Below are positions 48,401 through 58,002 of a stretch of DNA of 64,000 nucleotides, in pieces (within the stretch, counting starts at the first letter, position 1; each line of letters opens with the position of its first letter). The notes under the pieces were generated by a model. It was not told the DNA's origin. It worked only from the letters and a program-made list of their open reading frames with translations, and ran no database searches. A program made the translations under genes and the position numbers. Source of the DNA: an uncultured Prevotellaceae bacterium (GTDB taxonomy: Bacteria > Bacteroidota > Bacteroidia > Bacteroidales > Muribaculaceae); contig CAJLMA010000004.1 in assembly GCA_905207705.1 (NCBI GenBank), positions 177,448 through 241,447 on the forward strand, read 5' to 3'.

Positions 48401-49243
48401 ATGTACACAGTTGCTGTCATAGTATTGAATTATAACTCTTCGTCGGATTGCCGGAAGTGTGTTTCTTTTTTAAAGAAGCAGCGAGGAGTGGAGTTAGAAA
48501 TTGTTGTTGTTGACAACTGCTCTCGGACGGATGACGTGGAGCAGTTGCGCCAGCTTTGCAATGAGCAGGATTGCACACTCATTGAGAACCACGAGAATCG
48601 CGGATACAACGCCGGCAACAACATAGGTTTGCGTTACGCAGCCGAGAAAGGCTACAAGTATGCCTTAATTGCTAACCCAGATATGGAGTTCCCCCAAGAG
48701 GACTACCTGGCCCGTATAGTGGCAAAGATGGAGGAGGATTCTAATATTGCTGTATTGGGTACAAGCATAGTTGATGCCAAAGGGTTGTGTCAGAATCCTT
48801 TGGATTTTGTCAGCTTTTGGTCGGAGTTCTTATGGCCAATAGAAATGCTGAAATATAAGAAGTCGCATAAATCACTTTCGACAGTTATAGGCTGTACTCA
48901 GAGTGGCTATTGTCATATTGTGTCGGGATGTTGCTTTTGCATAAGAATGTCTTTTGCCAAGCAGATAGGTTTTTTTGACGAGAATGTATTTCTATATTGC
49001 GAGGAACCTATCCTTGCTCATCAGGTGAAGGTAGCTGGTATGAAGGAGTATTATATGTCGGAGGTCATGGCTATTCACAAGCATATAAGCAGCACTAAAG
49101 GAAATCCACACGCCCGTATGATTCTTTTATGCAAAAGCAGAGATTATAAAAATAAATATCATAGTGATTACAATACGTTTCAAGTTATGTTGTTGAGATT
49201 AAGCAGTGACTTACGGAAAGCAGTAATGAAAATTATATCGTGA
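48401..49243 (+). CDS. Glycosyltransferase family 2 (rhamnosyltransferase-like)
   Basis: 280 residues. VAVIVLNYNSSSDCRKCVSFLKKQRGVELEIVVVDNCS and ENRGYNAGNNIGLRYA...ALIANPDMEFPQED are the pattern of GT2 enzymes of the WbbL/rhamnosyltransferase group. The NPDMEF segment corresponds to the metal-binding DxD region. With rml genes present, transfer of rhamnose is plausible but not proven. Confidence 0.9.
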   Translation: MYTVAVIVLNYNSSSDCRKCVSFLKKQRGVELEIVVVDNCSRTDDVEQLRQLCNEQDCTLIENHENRGYNAGNNIGLRYAAEKGYKYALIANPDMEFPQEDYLARIVAKMEEDSNIAVLGTSIVDAKGLCQNPLDFVSFWSEFLWPIEMLKYKKSHKSLSTVIGCTQSGYCHIVSGCCFCIRMSFAKQIGFFDENVFLYCEEPILAHQVKVAGMKEYYMSEVMAIHKHISSTKGNPHARMILLCKSRDYKNKYHSDYNTFQVMLLRLSSDLRKAVMKIIS

Positions 49244-50271
49244 ATACTATGAAGGGTTTGCGAATTGAGGCGATAGATTGGATGAAGGGATTGTGCATAA
49301 TCTCGATAGTATTGCTTCATGTGGAGGATGGTATATTTCCGATATGGCTTAATGCGGTCATAGGAATGTTCATGATTACGGGCTTTTATGTGACAAGTGG
49401 CTGGGTACATGGTCTGAAATATGAAGATGCGGTAGATATTAGAGCCTTTGCAAAGAAACGACTTAAATCGTTAGGGGTTCCTTATTTTTGGTTTACTTTG
49501 ATATTGTTGCTCGTTGATGCGATTTTTGTGCTATTAGGACATTATGATTTGAATATTTTACTTCGAGATGGATATAAATCAATTGTGTTGAGGGGGATCG
49601 GTACATTGTGGTTTCTGCCTGTCTTGTTTTTTGGTGAACTGGCATTCGTTTTTTTTAAATCTAAGGGACTTAATATGGTTGGGCTTATTATGGGACTGGC
49701 TGTAGACTTGATTGTTTCATTTGTAATAGTGCAAGTCGGGCATGGGTTCAGCAACACTGTGAGTTCCATTATAACAGCCCCATTATTGGTAGTGAAAAAC
49801 AGCGCGACAGCCTTGTTTGTTATCACAAGTACATATTATGTTTCAAAGTCGTGTGTAAATAAGACAATAAATAAAATGAATTTGGCCACGGCGTTATTGT
49901 TGTTCATAGTTTCTTTTGTCTGCATCTATTCTAATGTGCCAAGTTTATTTAGTGGGAATGTATTTATAAGTTCATTCGTTAGTCTTATTTTGTCTTGGCT
50001 TGAACCATTGGGCATTTTGATACTGTTATTGCACATAAAGAAAAACAATATAGTGTTGAGGTATTTGGATTATTGGGGTCGCAATTCGATTATCTTGATG
50101 GCTATTCATTATTCAGTACTGATGGAGCTGTGCATATTTGTGTGTAATAAGGCTTTAGGCTTGCCAATGTACGGAATGACTTCTTTGGTTTGTTTTGTGC
50201 TTATAATGGCACTGCAATACCCGTTGACCGAGTTGATTAATAGAAAGTGCAAATTTTTGATAGGACGATGA
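49240..50271 (+). CDS. Acyltransferase family 3 membrane protein
   Basis: 343 residues. The GTG at 49240 overlaps the previous stop (GTGA), and an ATG three codons later (49249) is an equally good start. EAIDWMKGLCIISIVLLHVEDGIFP and GFYVTSGWVHG match the family; about ten helices. It is the fourth acyltransferase of the locus and carries no long homopolymer, so it is probably expressed whenever the operon is. Confidence 0.85.
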   Translation: MNTMKGLRIEAIDWMKGLCIISIVLLHVEDGIFPIWLNAVIGMFMITGFYVTSGWVHGLKYEDAVDIRAFAKKRLKSLGVPYFWFTLILLLVDAIFVLLGHYDLNILLRDGYKSIVLRGIGTLWFLPVLFFGELAFVFFKSKGLNMVGLIMGLAVDLIVSFVIVQVGHGFSNTVSSIITAPLLVVKNSATALFVITSTYYVSKSCVNKTINKMNLATALLLFIVSFVCIYSNVPSLFSGNVFISSFVSLILSWLEPLGILILLLHIKKNNIVLRYLDYWGRNSIILMAIHYSVLMELCIFVCNKALGLPMYGMTSLVCFVLIMALQYPLTELINRKCKFLIGR

Positions 50272-51476
50272 ACTTAAGTCGTTCAGGAAAGCGTAACACT
50301 CACTTGGCGGTGTTTCTTATCCTATTGCTGAGCATATATCCTGCATTCTTGATGAATGACGCGAAGCAGAACATTTTGTTGCTGTTTCTAATGGGCATCT
50401 CGCCTATATATTTGCTTTTCAAAGCAAGTGTAATGCCTAAGTTTGATGTGCCATTGGTACTTATGTATGTCTTGATGATTACGTTTACCATGGCTTTTCA
50501 CCCTCGTTCCATGCGATGGTCGACAATCATATATACAGGGATGTTCATAAGTTTCTTCATGTCGTATGTTCGTATACTGTATTCGAGCCGTGTTAACGTC
50601 ACGATGCTTATGAAACTGTTCAGAGGAATATTTTACGCTTATGCGATAGTGCTTGTCATTCAGTTAGGATGTTTTTTTGTTGGGCTGCCTATATTTAATG
50701 AAATAAATATAGATTTAGGACATGGTTTCCCACGCTTGAATTCTTGTGGACCGGAACCGTCTTGGTCGGCACGGATGTTAAGTATCATGTTGTTCTTGTA
50801 TATATACATGCGGGATTTTACAGAAGGACATAAATTATCCTTTTCGGAATTTATTAAGAAAGATAAGAAGATATTTTTGTCGTATGTGTTTGTAATTATA
50901 GCGAGTGGGAGTACTACTGGCCTTGTTTTCGGGTTGTTTGTTTTGTCACGTTTTGTAAATGCAAGGTCAATCATCGGCATTGCATTATTAGCAGTTTTGC
51001 TTGTATTCATTGGAAGCCAGTTGGGCATATCAAGTTTTGAAAGATTAGGAAAAGTGTTGCCAGCTATGCTAACATTGGATCCTGATGCAATAATAGAAGC
51101 AGATGGGAGTGGAGCCACAAGAATTGTCCCGACTTTGTATGCACTAGACTATATTTCGTTAGTGAATTTCGAGGGTTGGTTTGGTCATGGTGTGGATTTT
51201 GATTCTTCGTTGTTTCAATTAGGAACGATGAATCTTTCTGGAGGGGCATTTAGCCTTTGGATGAATTATGGGGTCATTGTACAAGTTTTATTCTGGGCTT
51301 TTATTTTTAGAACATGTTACATGAAAAAAGAGTGGCTTTCCATAATGTTGTGTGTTTTGATTATTGCAGGAGGTATTTCATTGAATTTGCAGGTATTATG
51401 GTTTATGTTAGCGATGTTCGCTACGGTCAAGCATGTAGTGACGCATGAGCGCCGTCACACTTATGTTTCTGCGTAG
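50268..51476 (+). CDS. O-antigen/capsule polymerase-like membrane protein (Wzy)
   Basis: 402 residues from the ATG that overlaps the acyltransferase stop (ATGA); an upstream GTG is less likely. About ten to twelve hydrophobic helices, with a large polar loop containing GHGFPRLNSCGPEPSWSARM and a later GHGVDFDSS segment, as in O-antigen ligase/polymerase proteins. It is the only Wzy candidate in the locus and pairs with the Wzx flippase. Sequence conservation in this family is weak, so the call rests on topology and context. Confidence 0.75.
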   Translation: MNLSRSGKRNTHLAVFLILLLSIYPAFLMNDAKQNILLLFLMGISPIYLLFKASVMPKFDVPLVLMYVLMITFTMAFHPRSMRWSTIIYTGMFISFFMSYVRILYSSRVNVTMLMKLFRGIFYAYAIVLVIQLGCFFVGLPIFNEINIDLGHGFPRLNSCGPEPSWSARMLSIMLFLYIYMRDFTEGHKLSFSEFIKKDKKIFLSYVFVIIASGSTTGLVFGLFVLSRFVNARSIIGIALLAVLLVFIGSQLGISSFERLGKVLPAMLTLDPDAIIEADGSGATRIVPTLYALDYISLVNFEGWFGHGVDFDSSLFQLGTMNLSGGAFSLWMNYGVIVQVLFWAFIFRTCYMKKEWLSIMLCVLIIAGGISLNLQVLWFMLAMFATVKHVVTHERRHTYVSA

Positions 51477-51532
51477 CGTATGTAGGTTTTGTTGAAAGGA
51501 ATTTAGGAAAATAAAATTTAAATTAAATAGAT

Positions 51533-53299
51533 ATGAATAAATATTATTCAGACGAGAAGAACATTCAGATTTTAATCGCATTATTAAAAGCTCATGCCAT
51601 TAAATATGTGGTGGCTTCTCCTGGCAATACAAACCTTACTCTTGTTGCCAGTTTGCAGCAAGACCCATTTTTTACCATATATTCATCGGTAGATGAGCGT
51701 TCTGCCGCATATTTGGCCTGTGGCATTTCGGAAGAAACAGGAGAACCTGTCATGCTTAGTTGTACTGGAGCCACAGCTTCGCGGAATTACATGCCAGGTC
51801 TCACAGAGGCTTATTATAGGCATCTTCCAGTGCTTGCAGTTACTTCAAGCCGTGTATATGGAGAAATAGGACAACTTATACCGCAAGTTATAGATAGGAG
51901 AATATTACCAAATGACATTGCCAAACTGAGTGTGCAGCTACCTGTTGTTAAGGACGAGCAGGATGCTTGGGAATGTAATTTAAAAGTCAATCAGGCTATT
52001 TTGGAATTGACAAGGCGTAAGTGCGGACCAGTACACATAAATATTCCGACAATCTATTGCCCGACATATAATACAAATGAATTACCCGAACAACGTGTGA
52101 TAAATCGTATCGATAAATGTGTGAACATGCCATCTCTCGACAAAAAGAAGGTAGCTATATTTGTTGGCTCCCATGAAAGGTGGAATAAGCAACTCATCGA
52201 GACTGTTGAGTGTTTCTGTGAACGTTATGATTCAATGCTCGTCTGCGATCACACAAGCGCATATCATGGAAAATATCGCGTGCAATTCTCGCTTATTGGT
52301 AGTCAGGAGCAATTAGTTAACAATTTAAACCAAGTGGATGTGCTGATCCATATAGGGCAGACGTCGGGCGACTATTTTTCATCCATAGGTAAGTTTAACA
52401 TGTCGCAAGTTTGGCGTGTGTGTGCCGATGGTGAGATTCATGACACTTTTCGGAAATTGCGTTATGTATTTGAAATGGATGAATTTGAATTTTTCAATTA
52501 TTATAATAACAAGAAGTCTGTAGATTCAAGCAACATTGAGTATTACAAAAGTTGCCATGAAACATATGATCATTTGGTGAAATGCCTTGTCGACAATATA
52601 GATAAAATGCCTTTTTCCAATATATGGATTGCGAGTCAGACTGCAGGTCTCATCCCAGAAAATTCGGAGATTCATTTCTCAATATTGAGTAGCTTGAGGT
52701 CATGGAATTTCTTTGAGTTGCCTCAAGGCGTAGACTCTTTTTGTAATGTGGGTGGATTTGGTATCGACGGATGCGTATCATCTTTGATAGGAGCATCATT
52801 GATTAATCAAGATAAGATTTACTTTGGGATAATTGGTGACTTGGCTTATTTCTATGATTTAAATTCTTTAGGGAATCGCCATATTGGTAAAAATGTACGT
52901 ATAATATTGGTAAATAACGGTATTGGAGCAGAATTTAAATTGTCTTGCTATCCGGGAGCAAAATTAGGTGATGATTCTAATGCTTATATTGCGGCCGAAG
53001 GCCATTTTGCCAAGAAATCGCATGAACTGGTCAAGCATTTCATGCAAGATTTGGGTTTTGAGTATCTGTCAGCATCCAACAAGGAGGAATATTTGAAATA
53101 TCGTGATTATTTTTTAGATCCTAAACCAAAAGAGAAGTCTATATTGTTTGAAGTTTTCACTTCTTATCAAGACGAAAGTATTGCGTTGGAAGTCATAAGA
53201 AATCTCGATAGTAATATGCTTGGTTCGGTTAAGAAATCATTATCAGGCGTGTTAGGAGAAAATACTAAGCAGGTATTAAGAAAAATTATTAAACGATGA
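51533..53299 (+). CDS. MenD-like thiamine-diphosphate-dependent enzyme
   Basis: 588 residues with the three-domain ThDP architecture. The catalytic Glu is at residue 55 (SSVDERSAAYLACG). The cofactor motif GDLAYFYDLNSLGNRHIGKNVRIILVNN follows the MenD variant (GDL rather than GDG). It differs from menaquinone MenD in lacking neighbouring men genes and lies between the polymerase and a pyruvyltransferase-family gene. I infer a carboligation or decarboxylation that makes an unusual substituent for the glycan. Start at the ATG 53 bases after the polymerase stop. Confidence 0.8.
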   Translation: MNKYYSDEKNIQILIALLKAHAIKYVVASPGNTNLTLVASLQQDPFFTIYSSVDERSAAYLACGISEETGEPVMLSCTGATASRNYMPGLTEAYYRHLPVLAVTSSRVYGEIGQLIPQVIDRRILPNDIAKLSVQLPVVKDEQDAWECNLKVNQAILELTRRKCGPVHINIPTIYCPTYNTNELPEQRVINRIDKCVNMPSLDKKKVAIFVGSHERWNKQLIETVECFCERYDSMLVCDHTSAYHGKYRVQFSLIGSQEQLVNNLNQVDVLIHIGQTSGDYFSSIGKFNMSQVWRVCADGEIHDTFRKLRYVFEMDEFEFFNYYNNKKSVDSSNIEYYKSCHETYDHLVKCLVDNIDKMPFSNIWIASQTAGLIPENSEIHFSILSSLRSWNFFELPQGVDSFCNVGGFGIDGCVSSLIGASLINQDKIYFGIIGDLAYFYDLNSLGNRHIGKNVRIILVNNGIGAEFKLSCYPGAKLGDDSNAYIAAEGHFAKKSHELVKHFMQDLGFEYLSASNKEEYLKYRDYFLDPKPKEKSILFEVFTSYQDESIALEVIRNLDSNMLGSVKKSLSGVLGENTKQVLRKIIKR

Positions 53300-53315
53300 G
53301 CCAATTCATATTGAT

Positions 53316-54479
53316 ATGAAAAAAATTGCCATTCTTACACGGCGTGCCGGTTATAACATGGGAACATCATTGCAAGCTGTGGCAATGTCTGTTTTCATAG
53401 ATAAAGTTGGTTTCCCTAATAGAATTATTGATTATGACGAATATTCGGGACATATCCTTTGGCGAATAAAACCGAGATTAAATAGGATTATTTATTTTAT
53501 AATGAATCTTTGCCCTCGGTTGAGCAAATTGGCTCTCGGGAAGAAATTTTTAAGATTGCAGAGAGCGCAAGTACAAATGAGGCGTTTCCATGAATTTGAA
53601 CAGGAGTTCATGCCGTTGACCGATAAGAAATATACGTCTTGTAGGGCATTGGAACTGGATTTTAACAACTATGATGCCTGTATATGTGGAAGCGATCAAA
53701 TTTGGAGTCCTTATTTTTATGACAGTGCGTTTTTATTGTCATTTATAAAGAAAGGAAGCAGGTGTCGAAAAATTGCATATGCTCCTAGCATGGGAATAAC
53801 AGATGCATCAATGCTAAAACCCGAACAAATAGACTTGATGAAGCAATTTGACAGTATTTCATGTCGAGAATACGAAGCTTCGGCAATAGTAGAAAAAATA
53901 ACAGGGAAAAATGCACCTACTGTTTTGGATCCGACATTGATGGTAGATCTTGAAGTGTGGAGTCAAATGGCAGATAAGGCAAATATAAGAATTAACGGGG
54001 AAAAATACATACTGACTTATTTCCTTCATACAGATTATTACAAGGATGTCATTCCAAATGATTTTATCAAAAAATTAAAGTCGGTTACAAAATTGCCTGT
54101 TTATAATATCTCGCTGTTCAATTTAGAAAATAGAGTCAATGCAGATATGGATTTTAATGACGTTGGGCCATTAGAATTTTTAGCTTTAGTTAAGGGGGCT
54201 GAATGGATATGTACTAACTCATTTCACTGCTGCATCTTTTCATATATGTTTAAGCGTCGTTTTTTTGTGTTTGAACGATATATGAAAGACGGGAATGACG
54301 GTGGCAATCAAAATTCACGAATATATAATTTATTGAAATTATTCGGTCTTGAACAATGTTTGACAAAACCTGAAACAGAGCCTAATTTATCCCAAAAATT
54401 TGATTTTAATTTTGGGAAAACATTTGTTGACGAGGCTCGATCTCGATCTTTAGATTTTTTAAAAGCATCATTGTCTTAA
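53316..54479 (+). CDS. Polysaccharide pyruvyltransferase family protein
   Basis: 387 residues. AILTRRAGYNMGTSLQAVAMSVFI at the N-terminus, YDACICGSDQIWSP and KGAEWICTNSFHCCIFSYMFKRRFFVFER near the C-terminus are signatures of this family (G-S-D-Q-x-W and the S-F-H region). It follows the ThDP enzyme by 16 bases; together they may install a modified three-carbon or related group. A second member of the family is at 47235. Confidence 0.87.
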   Translation: MKKIAILTRRAGYNMGTSLQAVAMSVFIDKVGFPNRIIDYDEYSGHILWRIKPRLNRIIYFIMNLCPRLSKLALGKKFLRLQRAQVQMRRFHEFEQEFMPLTDKKYTSCRALELDFNNYDACICGSDQIWSPYFYDSAFLLSFIKKGSRCRKIAYAPSMGITDASMLKPEQIDLMKQFDSISCREYEASAIVEKITGKNAPTVLDPTLMVDLEVWSQMADKANIRINGEKYILTYFLHTDYYKDVIPNDFIKKLKSVTKLPVYNISLFNLENRVNADMDFNDVGPLEFLALVKGAEWICTNSFHCCIFSYMFKRRFFVFERYMKDGNDGGNQNSRIYNLLKLFGLEQCLTKPETEPNLSQKFDFNFGKTFVDEARSRSLDFLKASLS

Positions 54480-54490
54480 AAGTCGTAAGC

Positions 54491-55765
54491 ATGAATATAC
54501 TTGTTATGGCTTATGCCATATCACCTTACCGTGGGTCGGAATATGCTGTGGCGTGGAATTATGTGACGCACATGTCAAAGGAAAATAATCTGACCGTTTT
54601 ATATGGAACGTCGGATAATCATATTGGGGAGACTGATACTTTGGATAAGTATTTGAATGAGCACCCTGTTGAAAATGTGCGATTTATTGCTGTTAAGCCG
54701 AGTGCTTTGACGAATTTGTTGAATTGGCCTAATCGACATAACTTGTTTGTATACACTTTTTATTATGCATTCTCTGTGTGGCAACGAACAGCTTACAATA
54801 TCGCTAAAGAAATTATAAAAACTGAACATTTTGACCTTGTTCATAACGTAGGACCTATAGGTTACAGAGAGCCGGGGTATCTGTGGAAATTGGGACTGCC
54901 GTATGTGTGGGGGCCTGTGGGAGGTGCGAACAATGCTCCCCGGCAACTGATGAAGCACATGCCGTTGATGGGACGAATGAAACAGACTTTCCGCAACGTG
55001 GCGAATACCATACAGTTCCATACTAAACGCCGATTAAAACGAGCTTTGAGTGCTACCGATGTGCTGCTTACTGCAACGTCGGAGAACCAGCGTAAATTTC
55101 AAGAGGTACATCACAAAGACAGCATTTGCATTCCAGAAAACTGCATAACTGGTAGTGTCGCCCTTGATGAAAGTAAGTTTGTCAATCCTGATAAATATAA
55201 TATCATAGTGATAGGGTCGTTGGATGCGAGAAAGTCAGTAGGGATATTCCTTGAAGCTTTGACGCAGGTGGAAAATCGCGGCATGCTGCATGTTGACATC
55301 GTGGGAGACGGGCCGTTGCGCGTCAGTTTGCAAAAGTATGCGAACGAACATGACTTGGACAAGTTGATTACATGGCATGGGCAGTTGCCACGGATCGAAG
55401 CCGTAAAGGTTTTCAACTCGGCACATTTGCATGTGATTACGAGCGTAAGCGAGGGCAACCCGACTACTATATGGGAGGCTATGTCTTACGGTGTGCCAAC
55501 GATGAGCTTCGACCATTGCGGAATGCACGACACCATCTGCGGCCGAAGTGGAATCAGAGTGCCGGTTGCCAAGCGGTATGAAGACTGTGTTGCCGGCATA
55601 GCCCGGAACATTGATGAATTGTTGGAGCATCCTGAACGTTTTCGCCAACTGGCTCAAGGTGTTTTGGAATGTGCCAGGAGTTATACTTGGGACGAAAGGG
55701 AAAAGTTCCTGAATGAGGTGGTGTATGTTAAAGCAATTGAAAATCATAAACATATAATTGGTTGA
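54491..55765 (+). CDS. Glycosyltransferase family 4
   Basis: 424 residues, GT-B fold. The N-terminal domain starts MAYAISPYRGSEYAVAWNYV and includes YVWGPVGGANNAP. The C-terminal donor domain has VIGSLDARKSVGIFLEAL, VGDGPLRVSLQKYA and SEGNPTTIWEAMSYGVPTMSFDHCGMHD (E-x7-E region). Likely a cytoplasmic-face transferase for one sugar of the repeat. Confidence 0.92.
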   Translation: MNILVMAYAISPYRGSEYAVAWNYVTHMSKENNLTVLYGTSDNHIGETDTLDKYLNEHPVENVRFIAVKPSALTNLLNWPNRHNLFVYTFYYAFSVWQRTAYNIAKEIIKTEHFDLVHNVGPIGYREPGYLWKLGLPYVWGPVGGANNAPRQLMKHMPLMGRMKQTFRNVANTIQFHTKRRLKRALSATDVLLTATSENQRKFQEVHHKDSICIPENCITGSVALDESKFVNPDKYNIIVIGSLDARKSVGIFLEALTQVENRGMLHVDIVGDGPLRVSLQKYANEHDLDKLITWHGQLPRIEAVKVFNSAHLHVITSVSEGNPTTIWEAMSYGVPTMSFDHCGMHDTICGRSGIRVPVAKRYEDCVAGIARNIDELLEHPERFRQLAQGVLECARSYTWDEREKFLNEVVYVKAIENHKHIIG

Positions 55766-55770
55766 TTTTT

Positions 55771-56460
55771 ATGTTCTTGCATAAATTAACAAGTAAAGTT
55801 GTCAGTGTTCTTAAGGGAGAGTCATTTGAACTTGATGAAAGGATTCCTATTGCATACCTGATGTCTGTAATAATAGGCCGCCTATTCATGGTCGCAAATG
55901 GAATATTTGTATTAAGAAGTATTAGAAGGAGAGTCTATATTGCTTCTTCGGCAAAAATAAGATGCGCATCTAAAATTAAAACAGGCAATAATCTGAGTGT
56001 TAGTAGAGGATGTTATATAGATGCTTTGTCAATTGATGGGATATGTTTCGGCGATAATGTTTCGATAGGTAAATATACTTGTATAGAATGTAGTGGGACT
56101 TTAAAGGATTTGGGTAAAGGCTTGATTGTAGGGAACAATGTTGGTCTTGGAACTCATGGCTTTTTGGGTTGTGCTGGAGGCGTTTCGATAGGCGATAATA
56201 CAATATTTGGTAATTACGTGTCCATACATTCAGAAAATCATAATTACAAAGACAGAAATATTCCAATTAGGTTGCAAGGAGTCAATAGAAAGGGAATAAA
56301 AATAGGGTGTGATTGCTGGATAGGAGCTAAGGCTACTATTCTTGATGGTGCTGATATTGGCGACGGGTGTATAGTTGCTGCTGGGGCTGTTGTGAGAGGG
56401 AAGATTCCACCATATTCAATTATTGGTGGTGTGCCGGCTAAGGTTATAAAAGAAAGGTGA
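55771..56460 (+). CDS. Left-handed beta-helix acyltransferase (hexapeptide repeat)
   Basis: 229 residues from the ATG at 55771; a TTG nine bases earlier overlaps the previous stop and is possible. Residues from ~70 on are hexapeptide repeats (CFGDNVSIGKYTCIE, GLIVGNNVGLGTHGF, VSIGDNTIFGNYVSI, IKIGCDCWIGAKATILDGADIGDGCIVAAGAVV) with a likely catalytic His in SENHNY. These cytoplasmic enzymes O- or N-acylate sugars or sugar nucleotides, in contrast to the membrane acyltransferases here. Confidence 0.9.
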   Translation: MFLHKLTSKVVSVLKGESFELDERIPIAYLMSVIIGRLFMVANGIFVLRSIRRRVYIASSAKIRCASKIKTGNNLSVSRGCYIDALSIDGICFGDNVSIGKYTCIECSGTLKDLGKGLIVGNNVGLGTHGFLGCAGGVSIGDNTIFGNYVSIHSENHNYKDRNIPIRLQGVNRKGIKIGCDCWIGAKATILDGADIGDGCIVAAGAVVRGKIPPYSIIGGVPAKVIKER

Positions 56461-57557
56461 GAATGATGGGGGGGGTTGTGTGTTTTCATTTGTTTAATGA
56501 TTACAGCGGCAGTCCGAAGGTGCTGCAGATGGTGTTGCAGGGGCTTTTGGATCGTGGGCTGAAGGTGGACTTGGTGACATCGCGCGGAGGCGTGCTGGAC
56601 GGGCTTGCCGGGAATCCAAACGTGCGGTTTCATGCTTACCGTTATGCATTCTCCAATAATCCGCTGGTGACGATGGCGCGTTATGTGGTGGTGCAGGCCT
56701 ATACGTTCCTGTTTGCTTTCCGCTATATGACGTGCCGAAATTGCGTGTTTTACATCAACACGTTGCTGCCTGTGGGGCCGGCTATTGCTGGCAGGCTCAT
56801 GGGGAAGAAGGTAGTGTATCATTATCATGAAAATGCTTTTGCCAAGGGGCGTTTTTACAAGATTTTGGCATGGGCGATGCAACGGCTTGCCAGCCAAATC
56901 GTTTGCGTGTCGTCCTATCAGGCTTCGTTCTTGAAGCGCAAGCGTGACGTGAAGGTTGTTCCTAATGCTGTTCCGCATGATTTTATTGAGAAGTTGCATC
57001 CCGATGCCGATGCGGCCTTTGTGCGAAAAACCGTCTTGATGCTGTCGTCGTTGAAGGAGTACAAGGGGACTCGTGAATTTATCGAGCTTGCAAGAAAGTT
57101 GCCTCAATACAAATTCGTGCTTGTTATAAACGACACGCAGGAAAACATTGACGAGTATTTGAAAAATACCCCCCCCCAATTGTTAAATAATTTAACAATA
57201 TATCCACGCCAAGAGAGGGTTTATCAGTTCTATAACGAATCTTCGATTGCAGTGAACCTCACCGACCCACGAAAGGCGATTGAGACATTCGGCTTGACCG
57301 CCCTTGAGGCGATGTCGGCAGGGTTGCCGGTGATTGTCCCGACTGTCGGCGGCATTGCTGAGTTGGTGGATGACGGTGTGAATGGTTATAAGGCGGATGT
57401 GCGTAGTCTTGACGTGATTGCCGACAGGATTGATTTGATGCTTGGCGACAAACAGTCGTATTTGCGACTGTCGGCATCGGCATTGACCGTTTCAAGATGG
57501 TATAATGTAGGTAATATGATTGATTCAATAGGCCAATTAGTGGCTGTTGACGTATGA
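56457..57557 (+). CDS. Glycosyltransferase family 4 with two homopolymer tracts
   Basis: 366 residues, GT-B fold. The start is uncertain: GTG at 56457 overlaps the previous stop, and ATGs at 56463 and 56466 abut a run of 8 Gs (56468-56475). N-terminal domain GGVVCFHLFNDYSGSPKVLQMVLQGL; C-terminal donor site AIETFGLTALEAMSAGLPVIVPTVGGIAELVDDGVNGY. A run of 9 Cs (57169-57177, NTPPQLL) sits just before the C-terminal domain. Loss or gain of one C would stop translation within a few codons, leaving only the acceptor-side half. Both tracts read on in this sequence. Confidence 0.9.
   Translation: MRMMGGVVCFHLFNDYSGSPKVLQMVLQGLLDRGLKVDLVTSRGGVLDGLAGNPNVRFHAYRYAFSNNPLVTMARYVVVQAYTFLFAFRYMTCRNCVFYINTLLPVGPAIAGRLMGKKVVYHYHENAFAKGRFYKILAWAMQRLASQIVCVSSYQASFLKRKRDVKVVPNAVPHDFIEKLHPDADAAFVRKTVLMLSSLKEYKGTREFIELARKLPQYKFVLVINDTQENIDEYLKNTPPQLLNNLTIYPRQERVYQFYNESSIAVNLTDPRKAIETFGLTALEAMSAGLPVIVPTVGGIAELVDDGVNGYKADVRSLDVIADRIDLMLGDKQSYLRLSASALTVSRWYNVGNMIDSIGQLVAVDV
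56468..56475 (+). repeat. 8-G tract at the start codon region of a glycosyltransferase
   Basis: Eight Gs immediately after the candidate start ATG (56466). Slippage changes the frame from the first codons, so this could switch translation on and off. Confidence 0.7.
57169..57177 (+). repeat. 9-C tract between the two domains of the glycosyltransferase
   Basis: Nine Cs, in frame. With 8 or 10 the next codons are stops within a few residues. Confidence 0.75.
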
Positions 57558-57922
57558 AGGAAGATTTGATTGTTTACCCGAGACAGGCTGATGTCTCGGA
57601 GTTTTATAATGACGCATCGCTCGTCTTGAACTTATCGGACAAAAGCCGTTTCATTGAAACATTTGGGATGACCGCCCTTGAGGCGATGTCGGCCGGACTG
57701 CCTGTGATTGTACCGAGTGTCGGCGGCATTGCCGAGCTGGTGGACGACGGTGTGAACGGTTATAAAATCGATGTGCAGGATATTGACTGCATCGTTGAAA
57801 GGATAGATAACATATTTACAGATAAATCATTATACTTGAAATTATCAGAGAATGCCTTGTCGATGTCAAAAAAATATGACGCGGCGAGCATGATTGACCA
57901 TATATATGAAATCTTGCAATAG
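57554..57922 (+). CDS. Glycosyltransferase family 4 C-terminal domain fragment (tandem duplicate)
   Basis: 122 residues, starting in the ATGA overlap with the preceding gene. It corresponds to the C-terminal third of that gene: IVYPRQADVSEFYNDASLVLNLSDKSRFIETFGMTALEAMSAGLPVIVPSVGGIAELVDDGVNGYK aligns almost residue for residue, and 22-base blocks are identical in DNA (ACCGCCCTTGAGGCGATGTC in both). It lacks an acceptor domain, so it is not a complete transferase. It may be a remnant, or a spare C-terminal cassette that can recombine with its neighbour. Confidence 0.8.
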   Translation: MKEDLIVYPRQADVSEFYNDASLVLNLSDKSRFIETFGMTALEAMSAGLPVIVPSVGGIAELVDDGVNGYKIDVQDIDCIVERIDNIFTDKSLYLKLSENALSMSKKYDAASMIDHIYEILQ

Positions 57923-58002
57923 TTGGGGCAAGAAAGAAGTCTGATACCTGAAAGGCATGTTCCATTTGTGAATCTGCAAATAATTTTATTCCATATATTT
58001 TT

